Below, piece by piece: positions 43,690 through 54,565 of a stretch of 64,000 nt of DNA. The notes under the pieces were generated by a model, which saw only the letters and a program-made list of their open reading frames with translations, searched no databases and was not told the origin of the DNA. Both the position numbers and the translations under genes were made by a program. The stretch comes from Schistocerca nitens (taxonomy: Eukaryota > Arthropoda > Insecta > Orthoptera > Acrididae). Within the stretch, counting starts at the first letter, position 1, and each line of letters begins with the position of its first letter. The stretch lies in the NCBI RefSeq assembly GCF_023898315.1, contig NC_064622.1, positions 358,031,234 through 358,095,233 of the forward strand, written 5' to 3'.

Positions 43690-44770
43690 TCTCCTCATTA
43701 GAGACTTCTTAAGTAACAGAACCCAGTGCGCCATCCTCAAAGGTACGCCATCCTCAAAGGTGAGTGTTCGTCACAGACAAGGATATCGTCAGGTGTGCCC
43801 CAGGGAAGTGTGATAGTACCACTGCCATTTTCTATATATATATGACCTGGTGTACAGAACGATCAACAATCTATGGATGTCTGCTGATGATGCTGTGGTA
43901 TATGGGAAGATGTCGTCGAGTGTCTGTAGGAGGATACAAGGTGAATTAGACAAATTTCTAGTTGGTGTGATGAATGGTAGCAAGCTCTAAAAGTGGAAAA
44001 GTGTAAGTTAAAGCAGATGAATAGAAGAAATAAAGCCTAAATGTTCGAATACAGTAACAGTAATGTGACGCATGACACAGTCACGCCCATTCAATATCTA
44101 GCCGTAACGTTGCTGAGATATATGAAATGGAACGAGCGCACAAGGATTGCAGCAGGGAAAGTGAATGGCTGACTTCGGTTTATTGGGAGAATTTTAGGAA
44201 ATCGGAATTAATCTGTAAAGGAGACGGTCGCAGGTTCGAATCCTGCCTCGGGCATGGATGTGTGTGATGTCCTTAGGTTAGTTAGGTTTAAGTCGTTCTA
44301 AGTTCTAGGGGACTGATGACCACAGCAGTTGAGTCCCATAGTGCTCAGAGCCATTTTTTTGTAAAGGAGACCACCATCAGTAGCCAAATGCGACCCATTC
44401 TTGTGTACTGCTCGAGTGTTCGAGATCCGCCCATGTAGGATTAAAGGAAGACATGGAAAAAATCTAGAGGCGAGCTATTAGATTTTTTACTGGCAGGTTC
44501 GAACAACACGCAGGTATTATGGAAATACCTCGCGAATTTAAATTGGAATCCTGCAGGGAAGGCGACGCTGTTTTCGATGGACATTATTAAGAAAATATAG
44601 AGAACTGGCATTTGAATCTGACTGCAGCACAATTCTACTGCCGCCAACATACCATCTACGTAATGACCACGAAGGTAAGAGAGGCCTGTTGATAATAGTT
44701 TTTCCCTCGCTCATTTTGAGAGCGGAACAAGAAAGGACATGACTAGTAAAGGTGCACGATACCCACCGCT
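43690..44770 (+). mobile_element. Degraded LINE reverse transcriptase copy, split by a SINE
   Basis: RDFLSNRTQCAILKG, then an SGVPQGSV-like segment, DDAVVYGKMSS, RFIGRILGN-like, [SINE], MRPILVYCSSVRD, IRRAIRFFTGRF-like in alternate frame and FESGTRKDMTS. Domain order as in family 1 but strongly diverged. A 17-bp tandem duplication (ACGCCATCCTCAAAGG) at 43730-43762 breaks the frame. Confidence 0.72.
44226..44359 (+). mobile_element. 5'-truncated SINE with 12-bp target duplication
   Basis: TGTAAAGGAGAC at 44214-44225 and 44360-44371. Starts at GGTCGCAGGTTCGAATCCTG, so most of the tRNA-like head is missing, as from incomplete reverse transcription. Confidence 0.97.
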
Positions 44771-44813
44771 TACACTCCCTACTGTAGCTAGCAATATATG
44801 TGTAATGTATATA

Positions 44814-45834
44814 CACTCCTGGAAATGGAAAAAAGAACACATTGACACCGGTGTGTCAGACCCACCATACTTGCTCCGGACACTGCGAGAGGGCTGTACA
44901 AGCAATGATCACACGCACGGCACAGCGGACACACCAGGAACCGCGGTGTTGGCCGTCGAATGGCGCTAGCTGCGCAGCATTTGTGCACCGCCGCCGTCAG
45001 TGTCAGCCAGTTTGCCGTGGCATGCCACACCATGATGCCGGGTGTTGGCCCTGTGTGCCTCGGTCGTATGCAGTCCTGATTGTGGCGCTCACCTGCACGG
45101 CGCCAAACACGCATACGACCATCATTGGCACCAAGGCAGAAGCGACTCTCATCGCTGAAGACGACACGTCTCCATTCGTCCCTCCATTCACGCCTGTCGC
45201 GACACCACTGGAGGCGGGCTGCACGATGTTGGGGCGTGAGCGGAAGACGGCCTAACGGTGTGCGGGACCGTAGCCCAGCTTCATGGAGACGGTTGCGAAT
45301 GGTCCTCGCCGATACCCCAGGGAAGTGGCGGTGCGGTCCCCTACGGCACTGCGTAGGATCCTACGGTCTTGGCGTGCATCCGTGCGTCGCTGCGGTCCGG
45401 TCCCAGGTCGACGGGCACGTGCACCTTCCGCCGACCACTGACGACAACATCGATGTACTGTGGAGACCTCACGCCCCACGTGTTGAGCAATTCGGCGGTA
45501 CGTCCACCCGGCCTCCCGCATGCCCACTATACGCCCTCGCTCAAAGTCCGTCAACTGCACATACGGTTCACGTCCACGCTGTCGCGGCATGCTACCAGTG
45601 TTAAAGACTGCGATGGAGCTCCGTATGCCACGGCAAACTGGCTGACACTGACGGCGGCGGTGCACAAATGCTGCCCAGCTAGCGCCATTCGACGGCCAAC
45701 ACCGCGGTTCCTGGTGTGTCCGCTGTGCCGTGCGTGTGATCATTGCTTGTACAGCCCTCTCGCAGTGTCTGGAGCAAGTATGGTGGGTCTGACACACCGG
45801 TGTCAATGTGTTCTTTTTTCCATTTCCAGGAGTG
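44814..45834 (-). mobile_element. Foldback Tc1: 1021 bp with 210-bp terminal inverted repeats
   Basis: TA at 44812-44813 and 45835-45836. Ends CACTCCTGGAAATGGAAAAA inverted; homology extends over 44814-45023 and 45625-45834. On the minus strand the transposase starts at M of MPRQRGREPYVQLTDFERGR (about 45592), has an HTH (AGWTYRRIAQHVGREVSTVH), GTGPQRRTDARQDRRI, then frame-broken RSRTPLGRLPLTPQHRAARL, a first-Asp block FSDESRFCLGANDGRMRVW and TGPTPGIMVWHA. There the sequence switches into an inverted copy of the element's own 5' end. The second Asp, the Glu and the true 3' end are gone, so it is non-autonomous. Confidence 0.93.
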
Positions 45835-45839
45835 TATTT

Positions 45840-46591
45840 TACATAAACATTTGGACATGAGAAAACTATCCGCAAGATGGGTTCCGCGATTGGTCAAGCT
45901 TGGCCAAAAACAGAATCGTGTGAAGTGTTGCAAGGATGGTTTGCAGGTGTTCAGGTAGAATCCGAAGGACTTTAAGCGTCGTTCCGTCACTGTGGATGAA
46001 ACATGGATATATTACTATACTCAAAAGACCAAAGAACAATGTAAACAATGGGTTACCAAGGGAGAATCTGAACCAAAAAAAAAAAAAGCGTTGACTATCC
46101 CTTCAGCCGGAAAGGTTATAGCGACTGTCTTTTGGGATTCGCAAGGGATAATCCTCATCGACTATCTGGAAAAGGGTAAAACTATTACAGGTGCTTATTA
46201 CTCATCGTTATTGGACCGTTTGAAAACCGAGCTGTAAGAAAAACGCCGGCAGTTGTGGTCGCAAAATTAATGGAAATAGGATTCCAACTCGTTTCACATC
46301 CTCCCTATTCTCCAGACTTGGCTCCCTCGGACTACTATTTATTCCCCAATTTGAAGAAATGGCTGGCGGGACAAAGATTTTATTCAGACTAGGAGGTGAT
46401 TGCAGCAACTAATATATTATTTTGCTGAATTGGACAATTCCTTTTTTTTTCGGAAGGGATCAACGAATTATAACAGCGTTGAACGAAGTGTAAAATCTAA
46501 AAGGAGACTATGTCGAAAAATGAAAAAGGTTTACCACAAACACATAAGTAGTTTTTGTTTTTGCATGGACTTTTCATACGCCCCTCGTAGA
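45840..46591 (+). mobile_element. mariner relic with internal deletion
   Basis: VDETWIYYYTQKTKEQCKQW, a run of Ala/Lys codons, PSAGKVIATVFWDSQGIILI and YYSSLLDRLKTEL, then a deletion that removes the second catalytic Asp (HQDN block), followed by LVSHPPYSPDLAPSDYYLFP. The right terminus ends CATACGCCCCTCGTA. The left end is cut off at the foldback Tc1. Confidence 0.85.
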
Positions 46592-47655
46592 ATGTGGAAG
46601 GCGCGCGATCTATCTGCGTTTGGCCAGGGGCAGATTGTGATGGCCACAGGCTCGGCACGAGCATTTCGGAAACTGCATGATTTGTTGGGTGTTCCAGGAG
46701 TCCTCTGATAAGTGTCTTCGTCTCGAAACCAAGGTGAAACCACGTCCAGATATCGTGGGGTTGGGCGACCACCTCTCATTACAGATGTCAGACAACGTAG
46801 GCTAGGCAGACTGGTAAAACAGGACAGGCGGGGAACGGTAGCGGAACTACCATCAGAATTTAATACTGGGTAGAGGACAAGCGTGTCTGAACACACAGTG
46901 CTCCAAACACTGCTAAAACAACAACTGCCGACAGCAAATGCGTGTGCCAATGTTAACACCACAACATCGGTATCTACAACTGAAATGGGCATGTGACTAT
47001 TGGCACTAGATGTTGGCGCAATGGCAGAGCGTTGCATCGTCTGATGTATCCCGATACCTTCTTCATCATGCCGATGGGAGGGCGTGAATCCGTCGCCTTC
47101 CAGGGGAACAGCTCCTTGATACCTGTATTGCGGGACGGAGACAAGCTGGCGGCGACTCAGTTATGCTCTGAGGGACATTCACGAGGGCATGCATGGGTTC
47201 AGTGTAGCTCGTGCAAGTCGCCATGACGACGAAGGAATATCCTAACTGGTTGCAGACCACGTGCACCTCTTCGTGACGATCATGTTTGCCGACAGCAGTG
47301 GCGTTTTTCAATAAGATAATGTGCCATGTCATAACGTCAGGAGAGTGATAGAGTGGTTCAAGAAACATAGTGGCGAGTTGTAGTTGATGTGCTGCCCCCC
47401 CCCCCTCCCCCCAGTCGCCATATCTGAGCCAGATCACACTCATCTGGGATGGGACTGAATGTGATGTCAAAGCTCACCTCCCGGAAACTTACAACAATTA
47501 TGTGACATCTGTGTGCAGATGTGGTGCTGAACCCCTCCAGCGACCAACCAAGGCCTCATTGATTCTATGCCACGACGCGTCGCCGCTGTTATCCTAATTA
47601 AAGGTTGATACACCGGCTGTTATGTAGGTGGTCATAATGTTCTGACTGATCATAT
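46592..47655 (+). mobile_element. Degraded Tc1-like transposon
   Basis: FGQGQIVMATGSARAFRKLH, GRPPLITDVRQRRLGRLVKQ, DRRGTVAEL, then FQ*DNVPCHNVRRVIEWFKK (second Asp) and PQSPYLSQITLIWD. The right TIR (inverse TCAGTCAGAACATTATGACC) belongs to the 18920/27804 family. Many stops; a poly-C run at about 47395-47413. Confidence 0.78.
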
Positions 47656-47919
47656 AGACGGTCCATATGCTTTGTCTCGTGTCCACACTCGAATGCCTTG
47701 TTCCCTGATTTTTGCTATGGCTGACCTTGGGATCGCGCTTTGTGCAGCGATACTAATGGATAGTGAAAGAGCTCTATAGAGCTGACCTTGGTAGAAACGT
47801 CAGCTGTTTGCAGAGGGACCTCGTTTCGGTAGTAATTTATTTTCTACTTTCGAAGTAGAAAATCTCGTCTTTTCTTCTAGCATCAATCACTGGTATCATA
47901 CTTAATATTGTATTGTTAT
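47656..47919. other. Unassigned intronic sequence
   Basis: Nothing supported. Confidence 0.3.
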
Positions 47920-48395
47920 CTAACCGGGGACCTAGAAACGACGGAGAGGCTCCATCCCTGCAGCAGCCGCAGTGGTCCACAACCCCACGACGACTATCAC
48001 AGCCCACTTGACTGCTCCACCGCCCCACACCGAACCCAGGGTTATTGTGCGGTTCGGTCCCCGGTGCACCCCCCCCCCCACCCCCACCCCCGCCCAGGGA
48101 ACGTCTCACACCAGACGAGTGTAACCGCTATGTTTGCATGGTATAGTAATGGTGGTGTACGCGTACGTGGAAAACTTGTTTGCGCTGCAATCGCCGACAC
48201 AGTGTAGCTGAGGCGGAATAAGGGGAACCAGCCTGCATTCACCGAGGCAGATGGGAAACCGCCTAAAAACCATCCACAGACTGGCTGGCTCACCGAACCT
48301 CGACACAAATCCGCCGGGCGGATTCGTGCTGGGGACCAGGCGCTCCTTCCCACTCCGGAAAGCCGTGCTTGAGACTGCTCGGCTAACATTCTTAA
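47920..48395 (-). mobile_element. tRNA-related interspersed repeat, inverted copy
   Basis: Inverse of 20107-20532: GAGGCGGAATAAGGGGAACC, AAACCGCCTAAAAACCATCC, AATCCGCCGGGCGGATTCGT. Contains a poly-C tract near 48066-48090. Confidence 0.75.
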
Positions 48396-49162
48396 TATTA
48401 GTTGGGCAGCTATTTTACAACCAACTTCTTCTTGTTCCGATTTTCATGTTCGGAATTACAAACATGATGACGCACGAAAATCTTTAATCTGATGCAACAA
48501 TTTCTCCGTTGGCCTCATCTAGAAAAGTTACATTTAACAGTAAGGAACACAGAAGTAATAAAAATCCGACGAAGTGTTTCCGTGGTGCAAAGAGTATAAC
48601 TGAAGGCTATGTCTACCAACACCTCCACATTCCGAAATGTTAGGTAACACTGTCTAAGAGTTGTCTCATTTCTCCCATTTTGAATAGGAGTCACAAGTCA
48701 CGCGTTCTTGTTACAAAAGGAGGCAAGAAATGTTGCTTGATTGTCTATAGTCACGGTCTAGATACAAAAATCGCTCGAATTTGTATGCTAATGTGTACAA
48801 AGCCTTACAGTTGTGGCATGTCTGGTGCCTGTCCCTGCTTGGTACTCCAAACGGCGACTTGTGCCGCTTGCTACTCAAACTGGCCCTGGTAAAAAGATAA
48901 GAGTCCTCGCACGGCGCATTGAAATGCGAAGATATCCTCGGTGTTACACAATGCCAACTCGACATTGTTGTTATTGAAGGACACCTCTGTCAAAGCCGAC
49001 CCTCCCCTGTTTCACAGCTGGGACTTCTCATGTGTTGTCACAACAACGTGGCGCGGGCACGCACTTCCCTTACTCTCCGCCACGCCGCAACTGCTCCTCT
49101 CGCGAGCAAGAGCATGAGCAGTGAAATGCGCCTTCAAGCTAGAGAAATTTACATAAAGGAAA
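48396..49162. other. Unassigned intronic sequence
   Basis: No supported feature in about 770 bp. Confidence 0.3.
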
Positions 49163-49174
49163 AATCTTCCAGTT

Positions 49175-49374
49175 CAAACGGTTCAAATGGCTCTGAGCAC
49201 TATGGGACTTAACTGCTGTGGTCATCAGTCCCCTAGAACTTACAACCACTTACACCTAACTAACCTAAGGACATCACACACATCCACGCCCGAGGCAGGA
49301 TTCGAACCTGCGACCGTGCCGGTCACGCGGCTCCAGACTGTAGTGCCTAGAACCGCACGGCCACTCTGGCCGGC
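49175..49374 (-). mobile_element. SINE (common type) with 12-bp target duplication
   Basis: AATCTTCCAGTT at 49163-49174 and 49375-49386. Full-length inverted copy. Confidence 0.97.
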
Positions 49375-49386
49375 AATCTTCCAGTT

Positions 49387-49903
49387 ACCCGACATTTAAA
49401 TATGCGAGAAACTCAAAGCTCCGCGTGCGTATTCTGCCGCGTCATGAAAACACATTCCGACAGCGATGGGATTATTTCTCGTTATCTGATCAGTTACTAC
49501 AGGAAAACTTAATTATTTGGATGTTGAATAATTACATGTACTGTACTACAGTTGCTGAACATTAGCTCAGTGCTTAATGGTTGGCTCGCGACATTGTTCA
49601 ATGAGCTTTGACTGTGAAACTTCAATGACATTCTTACACTGTAAAAATGTCAGATTAATCTGCGCATCTCTAATGCGAGGATGATTAACGAGTGAGACGT
49701 TTGGTCGGTGAAGGACGGGGTTCCGATCCTTACTGAAGACCACCTCTTGTAAAATATTAATACCCATTTCTGATTGAATAGTGATTCAAGTAATTCTACT
49801 GGATTGAAACACTTTGAGCATGAGAATTATCAATCTCTTTCTCGAATTTAAAAACGTAATACTATAGCAAGGACGAGGGCTCACGGTCAGAATCAGAGTG
49901 TTG
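49387..49903. other. Unassigned intronic sequence
   Basis: Nothing supported. Confidence 0.3.
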
Positions 49904-49907
49904 TTAA

Positions 49908-50731
49908 CCCTTTGAGTCCCAACCCTAAAATAATCAAAATCAGCGAAGTGTTAACTCTTTGAGTCCCAACACTATAAAAAATTAATTTTAAAATTTTTCA
50001 CAAAATTGACCTTTATCGTCGTAGTAAGCAACGAATACGAGAAGAAATTGACGAAAAGCACAGTCAATTATTTTAAAGAGACGATTTCACTTCGGAAAAT
50101 AATTTTAAAATTTTTCACAGAATTGAACTTCATCATCATAGTGAGCAACGAATGCAAGAAGAATCTGGCAAAAACTAAACAACCTGTTGTTTTGTGATTT
50201 CACTTTGCAACCCCTGGGGCCTACAGTTCTCAACCACCCGTCATTTCATGACATATATTGAAACCAATTTCTGATTTTTTTCTAGACACAATCCCACATC
50301 TCAGAATGTCCATGAACTCAAATGCCTGAGACGGAGTATAGAGCTAAACAACAATCAAAAATGGGTCTAAAATTCAATAAATTTTTATCAAAAGTACACA
50401 ACTGCTCGAATGGTTTCATTTCGAGACCACTTATAATAACAGTAGTACAAACTCAGATTTTTTACGTTACAATAACTTTACATGTGCTTACTTTCACTGC
50501 CAATGAACTCAATATGATCACTACAAAAAAAAAAAAAAAAAAAAAACACACAATCACGTAGCACAAGCTCTGCTCCTACTACATTCGTAGAAATAGGTCA
50601 GTGTACCACTACATGTCACTGGTTTGCAATAGCATCGGTGGTTTCCTGAGAAAGACACTGGTACTTAACAGTAATAATAATAATAATAATAAAACAATGG
50701 TTTGAGGCAGAAATCACTAGTGTTTGAAGGG
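49908..50731. mobile_element. Candidate non-autonomous piggyBac-like element
   Basis: TTAA at 49904-49907 and 50732-50735 flank CCCTTTGAGTCCCAAC at the left and the inverse CCCTTCAAACAC at the right. Only about five terminal bases match strictly. TTAA duplication with CCC termini is the piggyBac pattern. Inside are a repeated TTTGAGTCCCAAC pair (49911, 49961), a tandem repeat of about 116 bp, and an AAT run (50671-50692). No transposase. TTAA is common in AT-rich DNA, so chance is possible. Confidence 0.4.
49984..50215. repeat. Two imperfect tandem units of about 116 bp
   Basis: TTTTAAAATTTTTCACAAAA...GAATACGAGAAGAAA is repeated as TTTTAAAATTTTTCACAGAA...GAATGCAAGAAGAAT. Confidence 0.75.
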
Positions 50732-50782
50732 TTAAGCCCTGATTAGAGGTGTGCCCCACCAAAACTACGGTTCAGTAGTTTT

Positions 50783-50982
50783 CAAACAATGTTCACGTGT
50801 GTGAAATCTTACGGGACTTAACTGCTAAGGTCATCAGTCCCTAAGCTTACACACTACTTAACCTAAATTATCCTAAGGACAAACACACACCCATGCCCGA
50901 GGCAGGACTCGAACCTCCGCCGGGACCAGCCGCACAGTCCATGACTGCAGCGCCTGAGACCGCTCGGCTGATACCGCGCGGC
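50783..50982 (-). mobile_element. SINE (variant body) with 12-bp target duplication
   Basis: TTCAGTAGTTTT at 50771-50782 and 50983-50994. Body complement ACTACTTAACCTAAATTATC; head ends GATACCGCGCGG. Confidence 0.96.
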
Positions 50983-50994
50983 TTCAGTAGTTTT

Positions 50995-51174
50995 GGTACA
51001 CTACATAAATGACGTAGTAAATGGTAGGATTACCGGTAATATTGGTACGAAAAAGAAACATTAAGTGAACGTATAAGAGAGACACTGGCAGCCGACGATT
51101 TCTCTTAGTTTTTGTTTGTTTGGTTCTTTTCTTTGCACATTATTAGACTCGCACATTATTCAGTTTTGGTAAAA
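50995..51174. other. Unassigned intronic sequence
   Basis: Nothing supported. Confidence 0.3.
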
Positions 51175-51545
51175 TGTGTATTTTATATCTTTGTTCTTGT
51201 TGTTGAGGTCTTCAGCTCTCCGTGACATTCTATCCTGTGCAAGCTTCTTCATCTCCGAGTAACTACTGCAACCTACATCCTTCTGAATCTGCTTAGTGTA
51301 TTCATCTCTTGGTCTCTCTCTACGATTTTTACCCTCCATGCTTCCTCCAATACTAAATCAGAGATCCCTTGATGCCTCAGAACGTGTCCTATCAACCGAT
51401 CCCTTCTTCTAGTCGTGCCACAAATTCCTCTTTTCCGCAGTTCTGTTCAGTACATTCTCATTTGTTACGTGATCTACCCATCTAATCTACAGGATTCTTC
51501 TGTAGCACCACATTTCAAAAGCTTCTATTCTCTTTTATATCCTTA
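51175..51545 (-). mobile_element. LINE C-terminal fragment (RTE-like)
   Basis: The minus strand reads RIEAFEMWCYRRIL, IRWVDHVTNENVLNRT, GSVDRTRSEASRDL, GKNRRERPRDEYTKQIQKDV and AQDRMSRRAEDL. This is the post-RT domain of an RTE-type LINE with only a few stops. Confidence 0.82.
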
Positions 51546-52069
51546 CACAATAAAAATTACATTTTATCAATAATAAAAATCAGTTGATCGCGTTACACCT
51601 GCGCTTCTAGGTAACCAAAGCAATTACTTCTGATGCAAGTGTAGTTTACGTGCACAAACATAAAACAATATTTATTATTCTATACTCAATAGAATGTTCT
51701 TCATCATCATCAAAGGTAAGAGTTTGCTGTTATTATTGATAAATGCGAAAGTTGTTTATGAATAACAGAAACATGTTTAATATAAGTTCGACGAAGTATT
51801 GAAGCGACATTTGATACATTTTTGTTTTGTGGTTTTCTATATTTTAGCTTCTTGTCGAGGAAGTTGCGTTTTCCAGCGCTATAAAATAAGTCTGAATTGT
51901 TTTATTTATTATTATTGTAGCACCTCACTGTTTCGCGTCACAAATGAAAAATCTTCGAATAAATGCTGAATTAAACAGTGACAAGTTCAATTTTGCTATA
52001 AATACTGTTTATTTTTAAGTAACAGACAGGAGGATAGCTATGTACTTTAAGGTTACAAAAGTAGTGGGA
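51546..52069. other. Unassigned intronic sequence
   Basis: AT-rich; it may include the left end of the next Tc1 element, not recognised. Confidence 0.3.
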
Positions 52070-52081
52070 CAGCTATATGCA

Positions 52082-52269
52082 CCCGGTCGGTGTGGCCGTG
52101 CGGTTCTAGGCGCTTCAGTCTGGAAACGCGCGACCGCTACGGTCGCAGGTTCGAATCCTGCCTCGGGCATGGATGTGTGTGATGTCCTCAGGTTAGTTAG
52201 GTTTAAGTAGTTCTAAGTTCTAGGAGACTGATGACCCATAGTGCTCAGATCCATATGAACCATTTGAAC
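52082..52269 (+). mobile_element. SINE (common type) with imperfect 12-bp target duplication
   Basis: CAGCTATATGCA at 52070-52081 and CAGCGATATGCA at 52270-52281 (one mismatch). The body has lost the AAGT stretch after GATGACC. Confidence 0.93.
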
Positions 52270-53257
52270 CAGCGATATGCAAACGTACAGATCGCGGTAG
52301 TTTGGCCTACACAAGGTGCAGAAGGGCAGTGCATTGGCGGAGCTCTCATTTGTACAGGAGGTGATCCATGTCAAAAGGTTTCGGACGTGACTATAGCCGC
52401 ACGACGGGAATGGTAACTGGAGCTAGATCCTTGGGACATTAAATTTCGGTATTCGTTAGGGAATTCAATATCCCGAGTTACATAATGTCAAGAGTGTGCC
52501 CAGAATAACTAATTTCAGACATTATCTCTCACAACAGCCAACACAGTGGCTGATGGCCTTCAATTAACGACCCAGGACAGCGACGTTTGCGTGGACTTCT
52601 CAGTGCTAACAGACAAGCAACACTGCTTGAAGTAACCGTAGAAATCAATGTGGGACTTACGACGAACGTATCCGTTAGAACAGTGCGGCGAAACTTGACG
52701 TTCATGGGCTGTGACAGGAAATGACCGAGGCGGGTGCCTTTACCAACAGCACGACATCGCCTGCAGCACCTCTCCTGGACACGAGACCATACCGGTTGGA
52801 TTCTAGACCGCTGGAAATCCGTGGCCTGGTCAGATGAGTCCCGATTTCAGTTGGTAAGAGCTGATGGTATCGCCCCAGTGTGGGGTAGACCCCACAAAGC
52901 CATCGACCCAGGTTGTCAACAAGGCACTATGCAAGCTGGTGGCGCCTCCTTAATGGTGTGGGCTGCGCTTACATGGAATTGACTGGGTCCTCTCGTCCAA
53001 CTGAACCGTCATTGTTTGCATATGGCTATATTAGGCTAGTTGGAGATCATTTGCTGCCGTTCAGCCATGGAATTTTTATGGATGCCATGACACCGGACCG
53101 AACGGGGTGGCGCAGTGGTCAGCACACTGGACCCGCATTCGGGAGGAGGACGGTTCAAACCCGTCTCTGGCCATCCTGATTTAGGTTTTCCGTGATTTCC
53201 CTAAATCGTTTCAGGCAAATGCCAGGATGATTCCCTTGAAAGCGCACGGCCGATTTC

Positions 53258-53791
53258 TGTGGTGTCACCGCCAGACACCACACTTGCTAGGTGGTAGCCT
53301 TTAAATCGGCCGCGGTCCGTTAGTATACGTCGGACCCGCATCACCACACTTGCTAGGTGGTAGCCTTTAAATCGGCCGCGGTCCGTTAGTATACGTCGGA
53401 CCCGCATGTCGCCACTATCAGTGATTCTAGACCGAGCGCCGCCACACGGCAGGTCTAGAGACACTTCCTAGCACTCGCCCCAGTTGTACAGCCGACTTTG
53501 TTAGCGATGGTTCACTGACAAATTACGCTCTCATTTGCCGAGACGATAGTTAGCATAGCCTTCAGCTACGTCATTTGCTACGACCTAGCAAGACGCCATT
53601 ATCATTTGCATGTACCGTCAGACCGATGTTCACCAATCATGGATTAAAGTTAAGTATTCCAAAAGCTCCGTACTTTTTTTACTAGACTCAATTCCTTTAA
53701 CTGTTCCAGACCTCACGCCAGCCTGCGTGAGCTTAAACGCGTGCCTTTCGGCTATCTCCTAGTGGCTTGGCTGTCTTGCCAAGTCACAACA
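53258..53791 (+). mobile_element. Solo LTR with 5-bp target duplication
   Basis: TGTGGTGTCA...TCACAACA, flanked by ATTTC at 53253-53257 and 53792-53796. Same family as the inverted LTR at 27190-27679, but longer because of an internal tandem duplication. The TATA box seen in the other copy is mutated here. Confidence 0.9.
53276..53407. repeat. Tandem duplication of about 66 bp in the LTR
   Basis: CACCACACTTGCTAGGTGGT...GTCGGACCCGCAT occurs twice back to back with no visible difference, absent from the 27190 copy. Very recent duplication. Confidence 0.92.
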
Positions 53792-54150
53792 ATTTCCATC
53801 CCAATCCTTCCCTAATCCTAGCTTGTGCTCCGTCTCTAATGACATAGTTGTCGACGGGACGTTAAACACTGATCTCCTCCTCCACCTCCATGACATCGGG
53901 CCTTAGTTGTTTGCAATTGAAGAACATTCTGGACAATTCCAGCGAATAATGATTTGCCCACCGAGATAGTCCGACATGGATCTTATGGAACATTCATGGG
54001 GCATAATCGAGAGGTGCACAAAATCCTGCACCGTCAACACTTTCGCAATTATTGACGGTAATAAGGGCGGCGTGGCTCAGTATTTCTGTGGAAGACTTGC
54101 CAATGATATCTTAAGTCCATGCCACGTCGAGTTGTTGCATTATGTCGGGT

Positions 54151-54565
54151 AAAAGTGTGTCCGATATGATGACCTCAGTGTGGAACAGAAATGTTCCGTA
54201 GTTTACAAGGCCCTTTACATACCCTCACTCATTTTCTAGACAGTTCACCACATGCAGTTTTTAGGGGAGTCTAGTGAGACATTGATCGCTTGTGTAAAGG
54301 AAGCGTTGGTTGTGAGGTAACGCTGATGTGCATGCAACACATCAAGCAAACAGGTAATGTGGGTACGCCCATAGCCGACCAAGGCTACTAGAAGAACTAC
54401 AGTTATCTACGCATACTTATGAGCGTCTACTGTAATTTTACAACTCTAGCCCTTATTTAAAACAGGAAGGATCTTTCCAAGCCGGAAACTGGGATTAACT
54501 GGCGACAGGTAGAGTAGCTTGCACGGGACAGGACTGACGAGTGCTGTGTTGTTGCTGTGTGGCAG
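54151..54565. other. 3' end of intron 1
   Basis: No repeat recognised. The acceptor is GTTGCTGTGTGGCAG at 54551-54565, with only a modest pyrimidine tract. Confidence 0.4.

Larger units (their letters stand above)
53097..53887 (+). mobile_element. SINE family B, carrying a solo LTR
   Basis: CCATGACACCGG (53085-53096) and CCATGACATCGG (53888-53899) are target duplications with one mismatch. Head GGGGTGGCGCAGTGGTCAGC, B-box-like GACGGTTCAAACCCGTC, then TTAGGTTTTCCGTGATTTCC, [LTR], CCCAATCCTTCCCTAATCCT and GACGGGACGTTAAACACTGA. Related copy at 62123-62364. Confidence 0.9.
52282..54150 (+). mobile_element. Tc1-like transposon relic hosting nested insertions
   Basis: About 52570-52990 reads RQRRLRGLLSANRQATLLEV, NVSVRTVRRNLTFMGCD, RHRLQHLSWTRDHTGWILDR, WSDESRFQLVRADG (first Asp) and GASLMVWAALTW. 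After the nested insertion (53097-53887) the C-terminal part continues as EHSGQFQRIM..., DLMEHSWGIIERC, AQYFCGRLAND. The catalytic Asp2/Glu region is damaged. Several stops. Outer boundaries not defined by TIRs. Confidence 0.8.
5335..54565 (+). other. Intron 1 (about 49.2 kb) of the Methuselah-like gene
   Basis: Bounded by GTAAGT at 5335 and GGCAG at 54561-54565. The two flanking exons are phase compatible (2 bases + 1 base make a Lys codon). The interval is packed with transposable elements in both orientations, and no further exon was recognised in it. A small missed exon cannot be excluded. Confidence 0.6.

Noticed and set aside
49984-50215. Tandem units considered as a CRISPR-like array
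   Set aside because: Only two imperfect units of about 116 bp with no spacer-repeat pattern, in an insect intron.
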